Assembly (NCBI GenBank): GCA_003313425.1
Contig: NHZP01000007.1
Span: 930,001 to 994,000 of the forward strand
DNA: 64,000 nucleotides
Direction: 5' to 3'
From: Pseudopyrenochaeta lycopersici
Taxonomy: Eukaryota > Ascomycota > Dothideomycetes > Pleosporales > Pseudopyrenochaetaceae
Within the stretch, counting starts at the first letter, position 1. Each line of letters begins with the position of its first letter. Of the stretch, positions 45,501 to 64,000 are shown in pieces. Made by a program: the position numbers and the translations under genes. The notes beneath the pieces were generated by a model. The model saw only the letters and a program-made list of their open reading frames with translations, was not told where the DNA came from and searched no databases.

Positions 45501-48500
45501 GATTTTAAACTCCGCTCATGACTTACCAATCTTGCAGAAGACCCTGGGAACACCATTTACGCCATGGAAGCTCTTCACATAGCTTGCCCCAGTGAGCCCT
45601 TAGCACTTCGTTTACTTACGTACAGCATACCGGCGCCAAATGCCCTGCATTTACGCGAATTAGGTGACCAAGTCATCACGGGCATGCAATTCGTCAAGTC
45701 CATGTACCCCAAATTAGGTCAAGCCTGTCCCCATATTAACTCATCGCAAGCTATCCAAATAGATACGTCATGGTGAAACCTCAGTTGGGTGCGCAGGGTA
45801 ATCCGGCTGGCATCTTTCGGGTAGCGACCCCTGTGTCGATTTCAGAACGAGGCTAAGGAACCGAGTTTCCGCGGCGCATCTTTCACCGTTTACGCGTTTC
45901 CTATCATGCGTTTAATTAGACGTCTTATTTTTGACTTTGCAGCTAACAGGGCATGTCTTCTCAACCCCCCAGGCAAGTCTCTAGACCTAATTCCCTCTCA
46001 ACAAGAAATGCTTCGTGGCTTTTGGCTTTTGGCCTTTCCCTGTGAGAACCCTTGCGCCATTGCATCCCTGAACCAGCCCCCTTCTCACCAAATACGCCGG
46101 AACAAGGGTCAGCATCCGGTAACCTGGCCTCGAACGCTCTTTGGCTGGCTTTTCAAACCGAACATGCGGAGGCTGACCGTTTGATGTGACCACTCGAACC
46201 GAGCGCCATAAAACACCGACTGAGCTCACTCCCGTTTCCCCACCCGCTTATGAACGAGCGATCCACGTGGAGCCTAGCCAACCTTACCCTTCGCTATGCC
46301 TACCAAAACAACTCCAACAACGTCCCGTGTTGTGATATTGCGCCGACTCGCTTAATTAGGGACAAACACTGTGGCTTTCTCTACCGTTGAGCCATCATAT
46401 TTGCTCAGCATAAATCCCCAACCAGATTTTTGTGCCCCACAAATTCGCTGCACCAAAAGTTTGGCAATCTGTCTGCCGAGCCGCATTTGTACTTATGGAT
46501 ATCCTCCACAATTCGGATTACTAGAAAGGGCTTTTCTCCGAGCAGCCCGCGTTCTTCGTTTTGATTTCGGATACGACACGAGGATGCGGGGAGTTTCTCG
46601 CTCATTCCTTTTCTCAGGCAGCCACCACTGCCTTGGCGACGTAAACGTCCTTGACGCGCTCAGCACTTTTGTCTAGACTCCTATAATTTTGGGCAGCGAG
46701 AAAAAATTATCGCAACAAAGATTACTCATCGTACTCCAAGCTTGGGAGCGAGATGAATTTGCCACAACTTACAGCCGTTTGTGCCGCAGTTTTAGGTCGC
46801 TGTAGAACATTTTGCAAACGTTTAGCAAGCATTTGTTCATCCTTTGAAGTGAACCTTAATGGAAACACTATGGTACTCGAAAATTTTGGTCAATATCGCG
46901 GGGATCAAAGCAGACCAACAGGGATTAGATGCGCTGATCTCCTTGCTGCAGATTTCCCCGCCATTCGAAAGACCAAGTCCTTCGGAATATTGATTCCCTG
47001 GACCCTTTTTCTGGACTTTCCCAGTTATGGTCCATATCAAGGGATAGGCGTACTACCTATCAACACGTATCAATTGCTGAGGCCTCAGCTCAAGGATCAC
47101 CCTGCCGGGGGATGCAACCCGGCATTAGAAGATCTTCGACTACAAGGATGTCCTTTGACGCTCGTGCAGCGCTTCTAGCAACTTCCGGACACACAAGTGA
47201 CAGTTCGAAGTCAGCAGGGACTGTTCTTCAGCCAGACAGCACATGCTTGTTCGCGCTTCATTCCACATGGAGATTTATACCGCTCCCCCGCTTTCTTCTA
47301 CATACTACACTAAGGGAGGTGGTTCTGCCGTCTAGCATGCAAGGATAAGCATGGCATTTTGTCCCGCTGGACTGTGCTGATATACCTTTCCCGTCGCTCG
47401 CATACCTCCGGTGGAAGAGAGTGGCCCGGAAAGAAGTTCCAGGCTCAAGGCCTACCGATAGATACTTCCTTATTTCTCGAGCGGGGGCCAAACGAAAAGC
47501 ACACTTGCTGTAGCTCCCGTTGATCTTCAACGTGCAGTAGCGCTCCGAGGAGCAGTTGACAGACTTAGGTGTGGAACCCCCGGTCTCAAGTGCTAAAGGA
47601 AAGTATATTTCACCATGACCGCCACATTCTCTCGCTATTCCCGTGGTTCATGCAGGCGGGTGGTGGCGGCTTCTCAAGGTAATTACAATCTCATCTTGGC
47701 CCCGTTGAGGTGGAGATCGCATAAACTCAGGGGGAAGCGGGAAGGTTGGAGCGTATTCAGGGAGTCTGAGGGCCCCCGCTCCTTTCTCGAATCATGGGCT
47801 ATGTAAGTTTATTTCCCTTGTCGTCTGTTGCAGGACCATTGTACCTTGCAGCACAGGTATTCCATTTTTGAAAGTGAGAATCCGCAAGCATGGAATTGAC
47901 CACTGCCGAAACACTATCAGGTACATTATCAACCTAGTCATGATCCTTCCACGCTTCTATCAACATCTCTTTCTGTCGCCGGGGGACACATGCCTTCAAA
48001 CCTCCTCCATGACAGCCTCCTGGGACACTCAATATTTGTTTGATAAGGAGAATATCATCGGTGCCTGAAAGTATATTGCTTCCCCATCCAAGCTGTCGTT
48101 GGGACCGTCCCTCACCAAAACAATATTCCCACAAATTAACGAGCCGTTCCATTCGGCCCATTAACAAAAGTGCGCTCGATAAGACATGTCGTCCATCGCG
48201 GCCCGACTTGCAGATGATCTTTTCTTGTCTCTGGTAGGAAGCCAACTCCCGGTTACTAGTGAGTGACAAATTCTACAACCCAACGAAACCACAACAGCAC
48301 GCCTACAATCGTGCACAAGAGCTGCGGTGTAGAAGGTTTACAAGCAGGAAACCTAAAGGTTTGGCACCCTTTCAGCAGTAAAAGGACTCAAAAACTTGCT
48401 TTTGCGGTAGTACCAAATCGATCGGCACACGCGTTATTATACACAGCATCTGAGGAAGGAAGTAGGTAAGACGTCTCTATCGAGCAGTCGGCAGTTTGTC

Positions 48501-51500
48501 GTCGTTTTCTCCAACTCAGTCTCAATCATCTGTGAGAGACTTGAAAGCTCACTGCGGAGAAGGCAAACAAGCTTTACCCGTTTTTGTCATTTGTTTTTAT
48601 CTCCAGCAATCCAGTCTCATGCATCTCAAAATCCCACTCCAAATGCACACAAGCGTTCCCCATTTTCACAATTTGATTTATTTCCAATCTCTCCTATTGG
48701 TAACCAACATATTTATCAACCAACACAAAGAAGAGAAGACTGAACTTACTGCTAGCTCATTTCTCATCTAGTATGCTTTCGAACCAACCAGCTATACGAT
48801 CCACATAGTTAATCCCTTGACCCAAACGTCCCTCCACACAGCGCTATGCCGCGTCTACGTGAGATGGCAGCCATCTCCTCACTTCGGGTACAGAGCCGAA
48901 GTCGTTCAAGGGAACGAAATTCCCTGCCCCGCAAGCGTTGCGTAAACACGGTACGGAATCATCTCCGTTCTCCGCACGACCACCACATCCTCCACAAGTC
49001 TGGCGCCACAACCACCACTGCGCGCTTTTCGTGCAGCTTGACTTGCGCCGTTGGCTAGGCGTTCAGCGTGTGACCCCAGATCCGAGAGTTTGGCTACGAC
49101 GCTCGACGACGGGAACTAGACACTGCTACTCTATTGCGACACGGATGCTCGCAAGCGAAAGGGTCCACGAACGAGTAAGGGGCCACGGGCCTGTGTAATC
49201 GCGGGCTGACGCTCTTACTAACACGACGCCTTGAGCGTAGCGGGCGTGTTGAATGTTTGGTAGGTTTTAGTAACAAAGGGGCTTTGTGCGCGCTTGCAGG
49301 CCCTGTTTTGAGAATCCTATGCGAGGAGGCGCTGGATTGGAGAGAGATGGGAGATGGAGATGGGTTTAGGGAGATGGGTTTAGGGGGATAGGGATTCAGG
49401 GATTCAGGGATCCAGGGACTCACGGCTTGCAGGCCTAGCTGTGTGGATGCAAGCTTTGGCGCAGGCTTTGGATTGGAAAAGCAGTATACCTCTTCAGGCT
49501 TACGTCCGAAGATAGTGCAGTGAACGGTGCATTGCACTCTATGGCGCATTTGAGGTCTGAGAAATTATCCTCGTCACCACTATGCACACTGTGCACAGGC
49601 AAGTTGCGTTGTTGAGACGACGTCTAGACTCGTAAGGAACCAGACTGGCTGCTGCACAGTAATGCACTAGGACGCAACCCCATGTCCCCTTTCTGCACAG
49701 GGTCAGTTGCGTCTGGCCCGTAAGCATTCACTGTTAGATGCAATGTTATGCATCAGCCAGGTGCCCCGCAAGCAAACTTACAAAGCTACGCGGAGGGTCT
49801 CAGAATCAGACTGAGGCCTCTCTACCCCTCACTTCTAATCATAACTGCGGTGAAACACATCTACCCGTGAAGAGTATATCGCACTCTGAACATACGGATC
49901 TCCGAGCCGTAGCAAGCGTAGAGGGGTTTAGGCGTATCCATCCGCGCAAGTGAAGAATAAGAGTATAGTCGGATTGTACTCGAAGTATCATGGGAAGAGT
50001 TTGTATCATAATCACATGAAATCTGTGGCAGTACGGACGGACAGGTATACAGTGGAGGGGCTCTCTCTCTTGATCGACCAGTCATAATGGTCTTGAGCTG
50101 AAAGGAACTGAAGCAGACTATCCCCAGTCTTCGAGCCGATTCCAAGGAGTTTTTTATATCCACAGAGTGAAAGGAATAGGCTCCGTCTGCTCAGAGCTCG
50201 AACTACAGAAGGACATTCAGTCGGTTGTCTTCTTCTTGCAACACCATCACCGATTAGAATCCATGCGAAGGGTGGCCGCTTTTTGCAGCATGTCATCTTG
50301 TCGCTTTCTTACCTTGAAAATGGTAAATTTGTGAGCCACGTCCCGCCTTGCTTTACTTACTTTTCTCCTGCCCTCTACCATATCATCCCTGGCCTAAAGA
50401 GATGTCAAAACTACACAACAGTGGCACTAGTGGAAGAGGACCTCTAAGACTAAACAAGCCCTGTCTAGTATCGACATTTTCACCTCTTTCTCACTTTCGA
50501 AGCGTGCGGATCGGGATCAGATGCGCTTCCCAATTCAAATATCAAAGCGCGATAAGTATGCTCGAGCTTCATTATATTCATCTATCTTCATTGGAACTGA
50601 GACCCTGTAAATGCGCAGAGTCGCCATGACATTTGTGAAAGTTATCAGAACATTGATTCTGCTAAGATTCCGCGGTTCCTCATCTATCATTGTCTTTCTC
50701 CAAACAAAGATAACACAGCGTTGGTGGCGAGATCATTTGACATAGAAAATTGTGAAAAGTGCAAAAAATAAATAAAAAAACTTTAGTGCATGAGATCGGA
50801 CAGTTAATTCAGACTCAGTCTTGAAAGATGGGTAAAGGAGAAAAGCAATGTCCGAGTTGATCTGCGCGAAAAATGAAAACATGTAGCTGTTTAATTTCAC
50901 CCTTCTGAAGCCTATCCATTACATCCATCGCGTTTGGCCTATAACTCACCATGAAAACATGCAGAATTCGATGTCACAAGGAACCGGAGCATACTTTACA
51001 AATCAGCAGCAATACAAGAAGCCCATTTTCAATGTAGACCATACTATTACCCAACCCGCCGATCAATGTCCGCACAAGAAGAGATGATGTTATCATCTGT
51101 ACTTGACAAGTTCGTCAGAATTCCTATCGTGAATCAGTTTCAATAGCTGGTGACCTTGTCGTCAACATTGAAAAAGCATCAAGATTCATCTACCCCGTAA
51201 TCTCATGAACAATCATCACGACCCAATTTAGTTTAAAAAAAAAGGGTCGGCTATCAAAACCGACAAAAAAAGTCTCCTTTTTGTATTCTCCGTGGATAGT
51301 AATACCTCGTCCTCTGCAGACTTTATTCCCAAAAGATCCAATCCCCAACAAAACAGTAGTTAACCTGACAACTACTACATCATTCCCAATTCATGAGCAC
51401 AATCGGAGCCTAGTGAGGAAACAAGCATTACAACGGGGGGATTATGAAGATTAGATTATGGCACCCTTGACAACACAAGAGGACGAGAGCTTGCGAAGCA

Positions 51501-51664
51501 TCCTCAGGTACATTCATTGCCGCTCGCAAATGCTTCATCGAGCCAATGTAGTCGATCAAATGCAACGTAACAGACTGCGTACTATGCCCAAATGTGCAAA
51601 TAACCGAAAGCCAAGCCAAGTTTTCCAAACAGATCCAGGGTATCCGAAGAAAAAGGATGCATCC
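42522..51664. other. 9.1-kb region without a recognisable gene
   Basis: Lies between the C2H2 factor start and the PKC stop, both on the minus strand. Base composition looks like ordinary unique DNA, without RIP-type AT enrichment or a recognisable transposon. Around 43300-44150 it is GC- and Pro/Arg-codon rich, with trinucleotide runs (AGC/AGG near 43366-43395). From 44620 to 45170 one frame is open (described separately). The rest holds short ORFs only. A small duplicated motif (GAGATGGGTTTAGGG, twice) occurs near 49345-49385. It may contain a long 5' UTR, non-coding transcripts or multi-exon genes I cannot resolve. Confidence 0.5.
44626..45168 (+). CDS. Uncertain hypothetical ORF (180 aa)
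   Basis: The only sizeable ATG-initiated frame in the long gene-poor region. The translation has no recognisable domain, signal peptide or membrane segment. It contains a plausible helical stretch (LNLAALRHDMHYLNNILARF, around residues 80-100) within otherwise Ser/Pro/Gln-rich sequence. Overlapping frames of 60-67 codons are also open over its first third. It could be chance, an upstream ORF on an opposite-strand leader region, or a lineage-specific gene. Confidence 0.22.
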   Translation: MRESTSQQLTLYYAEYCQQFLLFCNTLPQPALVIPCSSWQPVPTTESIPAQHQSPSPSWTWPPMQLLLRRQSEISYDAPLNLAALRHDMHYLNNILARFSLPTCRERSSSPHQVRVIGRSPAVISNKLGTTTKLSDKRCSVQPISPQATVSRILDSALPTDPVKRNIFQEPLESCIETSP

Positions 51665-55448
<3,784 letters not shown>

Positions 55449-58400
55449 GGTGGGGGGCGTCTAGGAGGTTCGGCGAAGAAGGCGTGTGCTGCGTTTCTCC
55501 GCCGACTGAGGCGGCGAGGTGGGAGCGTGCCTGGCGGGCGCAGGCTGAGTGCGGGATTCGTCGATGCCCAGGCGGGCAGCGGTCGTGCAATGGGGCGCTG
55601 GAAGATGCGGGCGAGTGCTGGGACAGGCGGGTGCAATGACGGCTGCTGGCCGCGTGTTTGGGGTCGTGGGTGATGGCGTCAAAATCTAGCGGGTGAACTG
55701 CGACTTAGCTCAGCGCATCAAGGGTGGCTGAGCGGAAGCGCCCCACTCTGGCCCTGTTCGTGCAGCGATGCCTAGCGGGGAGGACAGGCTACAGTGCCGC
55801 AGTGCGTCGGCGGATGTGGTGTGGAGGGGGGAACTCGGTGAGGCCTGAAGATGCAGACGTGGATGCTATGACGGAGCCTGCAGGGCTGGGTGAAAGTCGT
55901 AGTGGGGGAATCAGGCGGGGAACCAAAACACCGGCCGACCGTCAGGCCCTGTGGCGCATGAGCGAGACTAAACTTTTCTATCCGCGAAGACAAGCATGAA
56001 TCATGAATCAGCTACTCGCATGTCTCCAACCTTGTCGCCTCTTGCCGCCCTCCTTGGATTTTTGTTATCTTTTGTTGACGGCATGTGACCTGCATGCGAC
56101 GCGGGCAATCATGGCCTGATTGGGCTGCAACTATTTGACATGTGGAACATGAGGTGACTGTGCAAGCCTTATTTCCACCCTGAGCATGTCACATCTTATG
56201 CCTTGTGCTTGCACCACTCTCTGAAACTCCCAACTCCACACATTTTGTGGCCGACGCGTCCGGCTCCTTGTGCCGGCCACCTCGTATCGACAGCATGGCC
56301 CTCTTTGCGATGAGCGCGTTCCATGTCTTCGACACTGGAATGCATCCTGACTACATTTGCCCTATCGTGTTTCTCCGGATTATGACTCGCTCAGGGTCCT
56401 ATACAACTGTCATCGCCTTCCATGATTACTAAGGCATCACTGACCTGGCAAACTGCAGCCCAGCTCTGATAACGCAGAGGTGACCTTTCACATTCGTAAA
56501 GAAATCTCAAATAACCCTTCATACACCTCTTGTCTTCTCTCGTGCAGGCAAACCATAGCCCACTTGTTGGCCTATTGAACCGTTTCCAGCCTGTTCTAGG
56601 CCGAACAGCTCCGTGGACTGGTTCGGCTTCACTTCTGTCTCCATATCCTACGTCGTCTTCGAGCTAGCCATACGCGTGAACATACTCACACTTCTTCCCA
56701 AACTCCACCCATCTCAGAATCAAAGACTAAATCGACCTGGTAGGATCAGTCCAGCCAGCCCGTTCCATCGGAACGTTCCCATGAACAGCCTGATCGGTCC
56801 ACAGCGAACGGCAAGACCTGCGTACAAGACACTGTACGTCTCTGCATGGATACAGCGTTTCACACACATCAAGTTCAGCTGCAAACGTATTTCTCCTTCC
56901 TCAAAGAAGCCAGTTCATTTCAATATCCAGCACCGTTCGTGTGGAAAGTGGAAGGCTTCGACTTTGGACGCAGAAGGATATCCAAGGCACTTGCAATTGA
57001 TAGAAAGTAGCCCAGCGGAAGGCTGTTATATCTGGAAATAATGATTGTCATGTGCACAACAAATGAGTGCCGTGAGTTGTCATGTATAGACATGAAACTT
57101 GACTAATATGAATGAGCTGCTATAGATGGACTGATCGAAATAAGGCTGCGGCGACGTGATGAGATTAAAGGCCGGGGATCGCAAATGACATATCATGCTG
57201 GCAGGCTTGCCGAAGTCAGCAGCGAAAAGAGCACAGCTCTAATGCAGCTACGTATTTTCCTCTTCTTGCCCCGATATCAGCCCATGTGGCACAAGAGTTA
57301 TAGCACAATGCTCTATGCGGGATGGTCCACATGATACCATGTATCTCCTGGGATGACCGAAGTACCGTCCCACTTTTCTCTGACTTTGTTTGCTGACAAG
57401 ACTCATTGCGTCCAATCTTTATCCATCACAATGCCTATGAGTTCTCTTCACCTTCCTACACCTTTTCTGTGTACCCGAAAAGGCTCGTCCGCCTGTATTC
57501 GAAGGCTACACAATCGATGAATGGTGGTTTTTGGAAAAGAGAGCTGTGTTTCTAGAAGCAGTGATGATTAGTTACAACATAAGTCAATTGTACCCTCTCC
57601 AACTTTCCATCCTCTGAATTTATGCTAGATCCTCATGCACTCGTCCTATCCTCAAACACATTATGACTGTCAAAAAGTTGCTATAATGAGCAGCACATTT
57701 TACCATCTCCAAGCAGTTTTAGGACTGTGAAGGCCTGTCGAAGGAACATCAAGATATCGTCTCCCTAAATGTAATACAAGGAATGAAAGTTGTCCTTGGG
57801 ACACCAAGTACCGCTTCCAGGAAAGCAAATTTCTGGTTCCACGAGGATACTGGGCATAGATGTGAGAATGTACTATGAATGAGCGGGACGTAGTTGGAAT
57901 GGGAAAATGGCTAGGCATGGGCTGTTGCTGACTTACAGATTCTCACTGGACAATACAGCACAGCATGTAGCAGTTGTTGGGTACCACACTCAGTGGTTGG
58001 AGCCGTAGTGCTCTCTTACCCCCTTCTGCCTCATTAGGAATTAGGAGATGACGTCCAATTTGTCAATACATGGCAAGGTAGTTTAAACTAAAGTAGGTAT
58101 CGGCGAAACCGCCGTCTTACGTAAGCGCCATTTCTCCGAACGTATAGCTGTCAAACGATGTGACCATCTTCAATGAAACGCAAATGTTAGCCTTTGCCAG
58201 GTCAAATCCCCTTCTCCTTGATTTGGTCGTTAGAACATTTAGTCTCCACCATGTGAATAACAGTGATCGATAACTTCGTTGACGTTTCCATCTTGTCCTA
58301 GAGCAAAAGAACAGAGGCGCTTGGACTTCATGCTGTGCAAGGATCCAAGGATCAGATAGATTTGACGCAAAATTGTCAGGCTCCAAGGGCTCGGCGCTTT

Positions 58401-59066
58401 CACAATGACGTTCAAAAGGTACTGGAACTCGTTCACACGGGCCGACAACACGAGGTGTGGTCCCATCAACTACATAACGGAGCAAGAGCGAGTTTCAAAT
58501 TCTTACCAAAACCCCAACGCTATCTAAAAAGTACACAACTAATAACTTTCATCATTAATAGTATGTGGCCCAAATCATCCTATCCTCATAAGGACTACTG
58601 TAAGACTTTCGCCTTCCTCTTTCGGCTTCCATTCCACAAATGTGGGACAGTGTCAGGTTACATTATTCGTGGAGAAAGGCATTATCCTGGGATTCTCCGC
58701 ACAGATGCCCCGCATAAATAACTTTGACAATCAAAGGAACTACAGCTAGCTTCGAGCACCAATTGTAAACTGCTATTGAGATTGGTCAAACACCTTTCGG
58801 ATATGGCAACTCGGAAAAAACCTCGAGGCACTACTATACCCTTCGTAGTTGGGATGAATTAGTGCCTTTATACATACGACTTCCTTCGTATGCTGATCAC
58901 AATACTAGTACATCGGGCCATAACGCGGCAGAATTACCGTCGATTCAATCGTTTGCCCGACGATGGGCAACAGCGATATTGGTTGTATAAATCTTAACTA
59001 CCCCGGGCTCTTCGACGATTTTTGAAGGTAGGGTTTTCCTCTTTGATATCAGAGCATACGATTGCA
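55449..59066. other. 3.6-kb intergenic region upstream of pkcA and of the DUF5695-like gene
   Basis: A divergent promoter region. The first few hundred bases 5' of pkcA are GC-rich. The remainder has only short frames without recognisable products; the longest, 56613-57041, begins at GTG. TATAAAT at 58986, about 80 bp before the ATG at 59067, is a plausible TATA element for the downstream gene. Confidence 0.45.
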
Positions 59067-61829
59067 ATGCTGTTACGTATCCCGGTCGTCACGCTTCTCT
59101 CCTCTATTCCCGCCTTTGTGGCCGGCCAGGACACTCTTGGTCTTAGCAATGGCTATACCACATACCAAGGCGCGACGATTCAGGCCGCGATAGTGAAGTC
59201 GTCCCAAACCCTTGCCTCAATAATTTCCAGTCGTACCAACTTCAACTTCCTGCCATTCGATTTTCTTCCCCGCCTTGCCTTCAACGGCGCTCATCATCTA
59301 GGCGATATCACCCTCCGGTACCGCACGACAACCTCCGGCGCATGGACTACCGTTGATTCCGCGAGCGCGAGAAGTCCAGTTACGGGGCTAAGCAATCTAG
59401 GGGCGAATGTCATTGCTGCAGCTGACCTCCAGCCTACTTTGCCGCGTGGACTCCCTTTCAAGGTTACGAGAGAATGGGTACGGGTTGGTGACGATTTCGC
59501 CGTGCGCTTCAATATCACGAACACTGCAACCACGGCCTTAGAGTTAGGAAGCTTGGGCCTACCGGTCAGTATCAACAACATTTTTAGCAATCGACCTGCA
59601 GAAGAGACCCAGGACAGATGCTCTCTTGCGGATCCTTACATTGGGCTCGATGGAGGTTACGTGAGAGTCTCACATTTGAAAGGTACCGGAAACGCTCTCG
59701 TTGTTACGCCATTGGGAAAGACTCCGTTCGAGGCATGGCGGTTTCTCAAAGAGCCAAGTGGAAACTTTGGATATCAGTCGCAGACTTTCGAAGGAAACTA
59801 TGAATGGCAAGTTCATAGTCTTGCATGGGCTGAGAATGAGTGGAAGAGCAGCACACCATGGAATACACCGACGTCAAAGAAGTTGGCGCCAGGAGAAGTT
59901 TATTCCGTTGGCCTTCGATTCTCGCTCGCAGAAGATATTCAGCGTATTGAGGAGGCTGTTGTACGAACTGGAACGCCGCTTGCGGTAGGTCTGCCAGGCT
60001 ACGTCGTGCCGTCGGACTCTTCAACATGGCTGCATCTGAACCACACCTCGCCTGTCAAGAGTGTGGACACTGGAGGTGCTTTCACCGCATCTGCACAATC
60101 TTCAACAACCGATGTCAAGTATAAACTTACTCCAACATCCTCAGCTTGGGGAAGAAGCCGCGTGACTATATCGTATCAAGATGGCAAAACCCAGACTGTG
60201 CACTACTACATTACAAAATCTGCGCCTTCTACCCTGGCTGATCTTGGCCGTTTCTTTACGACTTCCGCACATTATACCAATACCGCGGATCCCTTCAATC
60301 GTGCACCATCAATCATGACGTACGATCGGGAAGTCAACAAGATCGTTGAACAAGATTCACGTGTCTGGCATGCGGGCCTCAGTGATGAAGCTGGTACCGG
60401 AGCCTACCTGGCCACTGCGATGAAGCAGTTCGCCCAGCCTGTAGCAAACGAGGTCTCAGTAGTTGATGAATTTGTACATGAGACACTCGTTGGTACACTA
60501 CAACGGGGTGGCTCATTTGGAGTTGTCGCAAGCGCTTTCTTCTACGAACCAGGTGCTGTCAATTATGCGTACAACACAGCTTTCAACTGGGGCTCCTGGA
60601 CATCATGGAATCGTGAGAGATCTTATACAACACGACGCGCATACAACTACATTCATCCAGTCGCCACATACTGGTCACTCTATCGAGTGGCCAGAGACTA
60701 CCCAGACCAGAAACTCCGAGCAGCATGGTCTTGGTATCTGGGTCGTGCTGTCAACACAACACAATACTGCCTTTCTAATAGGGCAGCGAACTGCGATTAT
60801 GGCCTCGTTGGGCTTATGGGCGAGTGGGTACTTGGAGAACTTTTGGAAGATGTGAAGCGAGAGGGCATGACGGCCGAAGCTACCGCTCTGGAAACCTCTA
60901 TGAGGTATCGCGCAAATCTTTGGGAATCACAGGCAGTCCCATTTGGCAGCGAAATGGCCTGGGATAGCACAGGGCAGGAAGGTGTTTACTACTGGACCAA
61001 GTACGATTTACCCTCCCTTCCACCATCTAGTGCAGCTTACTAAGAGACTTTCAGGTACTTCAAACTCGCGAACACGCCGAGCAAGGTGATAAACAGCATT
61101 TCAGCATACATGCCAACCGTTCCGCATTGGGGCTGGAACGGCAATGCGCGGCGCTACTGGGACTTCATCTACGGGGCGAAAATTCAACAGATAGAGCGAC
61201 AGATTCATCATTATGGATCTGGGCTCAACTCTTTGCCTATGCTTCATTCGTACGAGCAAAGTCCTCAGAATAACCTCTACGCTCTTCGAGTCGGATTTGC
61301 TGGAAATACTGCACCACTTACCAATATTGACAAAGAGGGTTTTGCATCCGCTGCCCTTCACTCGTTCCCAGAGTTACTGAAATGGGATCCATACTCGGGC
61401 GATTATGGACAAGGTTTCTTGGGATTGAGTCTAGGTCAATGTGTGTACGTTGCCCGAGATGCGCGGCTTGGTGATATAGCATTCGGCGGTGACATCGATG
61501 AGGGTAGTTCCACTGCGACATCGGTGGTGGTCTCGCCCAAGGATGCAGTTCGGAAGCGCGTCTTCATTGCGGAGCTGGCATTGAAGATAGAGCTCAGCGC
61601 TGGCGCAATTCAGAAAGTAGTATACGACAAGACCGCGCAGGCTGTAACCCTCACAGTGGTTCCCGCCGCAACAAGCAACGCGCTACAGGCTAAGTCTGCA
61701 ATTGTCTGGCTGAAGAAGTCTGGTTCAACTACCCCAGGATTTACCATCGCCGGAGCGAGGACAGAGCGTGGCGGACTGGTTGTCGACCTTTCTTCTGGCA
61801 GTTCGACTGTGAAGATCACAAAGGTGTGA
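59067..61829 (+). CDS. Secreted DUF5695-type putative carbohydrate-active protein
   Basis: A 902-aa secreted protein of a fungal/bacterial family that I match tentatively to DUF5695; its reaction is not known to me. Exons 59067-61000 and 61055-61829. The 54-nt intron (GTACGA, CTTACTAAGAG, TTCAG) joins VYYWTK to YFKLANTPSKV in frame. The ATG at 59067 opens a signal peptide MLLRIPVVTLLSSIPAFVAG, cleaved before QDTLGL. The N-terminal ~380 residues are beta-rich. The middle looks like an (alpha/alpha)-barrel (GSWTSWNRERSYTTRRAYNY, PVATYWSLYRVARD, MPTVPHWGWNGNARRYWDF). A beta-sandwich-like end follows. Several N-glycosylation sequons support secretion. Its tandem neighbour 510 bp downstream is a GH30 enzyme, which suggests a shared polysaccharide substrate. 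That is inference. Confidence 0.82.
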
Positions 61830-63831
<2,002 letters not shown>

Positions 63832-64000
63832 GTGGGGCTGGTCAACAACCGGCTAGGCAATCTATTAAGTATTGTCTTCAGAAGGTCAAACTATTTACTG
63901 ATCTATCTTCCCGAATACTGACTCCAGCTCCTTCATTTGTTCGCCTCGCTCGCACTGATACAATCAACACCAACACTTCCCTGAATGTTGTCGCACACAA
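63832..64000. other. 3' flank of the GH30 gene to window end
   Basis: 169 bp with no feature visible. Confidence 0.4.

Noticed and set aside
49340..49420. Telomere-like or minisatellite sequence (GGGTTTAGGG twice)
   Set aside because: Only two imperfect units inside ordinary unique sequence; not enough to call an interstitial telomere.
49094..49549. 151-codon minus-strand ORF rich in Pro/Ser/Arg
   Set aside because: Repetitive and low complexity, over small direct repeats; no family resemblance.
51244..51268. Stem-loop GTCGG...CCGAC between A runs as a terminator
   Set aside because: Five-base stem only, 400 bp beyond the PKC stop; hairpin terminators are not expected for eukaryotic Pol II genes.
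56613..57041. 142-codon plus-strand ORF
   Set aside because: Starts at GTG, no domain, no splice support.

Overview
The window reads as nuclear DNA of a filamentous ascomycete (Pezizomycotina, possibly Dothideomycetes). Genes are split by short GT-AG introns of about 45-75 nt, often with CTAAC/CTGAC branch points. It encodes fungal SskB-type MAPKKK and Pkc proteins, Zn2Cys6 and C2H2 regulators, secreted glycoside hydrolases and a HET-NB-ARC-TPR (NLR-like) gene. One locus carries dense C-to-T/G-to-A damage of the kind left by repeat-induced point mutation (RIP).

Layout. 1-3825: the HOG-pathway MAPKKK, cut by the left edge. 5190-5452: a 71-residue basic protein whose spliced C-terminus is a CaaX box. 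7005-8819: a serine beta-lactamase-like protein, convergent with a DUF6594 membrane protein (8994-9957). 10795-14119: a six-exon secreted GH35 beta-galactosidase, followed on the same strand by a Zn2Cys6 regulator (15313 to about 18586). 20892-21740: a frameshifted F-box-like remnant. 22007-23348: anthranilate phosphoribosyltransferase, divergent from a Noc1/Mak21 ribosome-biogenesis gene (23778-26488).

26722-33236 is the most unusual part. It is a TA-flanked element of about 6.5 kb with inverted-repeat arms of about 1.3-1.4 kb around an NLR-like gene. That gene keeps one reading frame over about 3.7 kb but carries about 30 in-frame TAG/TAA stops. Its twelve exact 126-bp TPR units are almost undamaged. 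The element sits between the convergent Noc1 and CWF19 genes.

33370-37262: CWF19-like splicing protein and the GPN1/Npa3 GTPase, divergent. 41541-42521: a C2H2 regulator with 4.3 kb of gene-poor DNA downstream and 9.1 kb upstream. 51665-55448: protein kinase C (six exons). 59067-61829 and 62338-63831: two secreted carbohydrate-active proteins in tandem, a DUF5695-like protein and a GH30 hydrolase.

Housekeeping genes (trp4, noc1, cwf19, gpn1) and the stress/cell-wall kinases alternate with accessory plant-polysaccharide genes (GH35, GH30, DUF5695-like) and one damaged immunity-type locus. Exon boundaries given here were derived by eye from splice signals and frame continuity; there are no transcript data.
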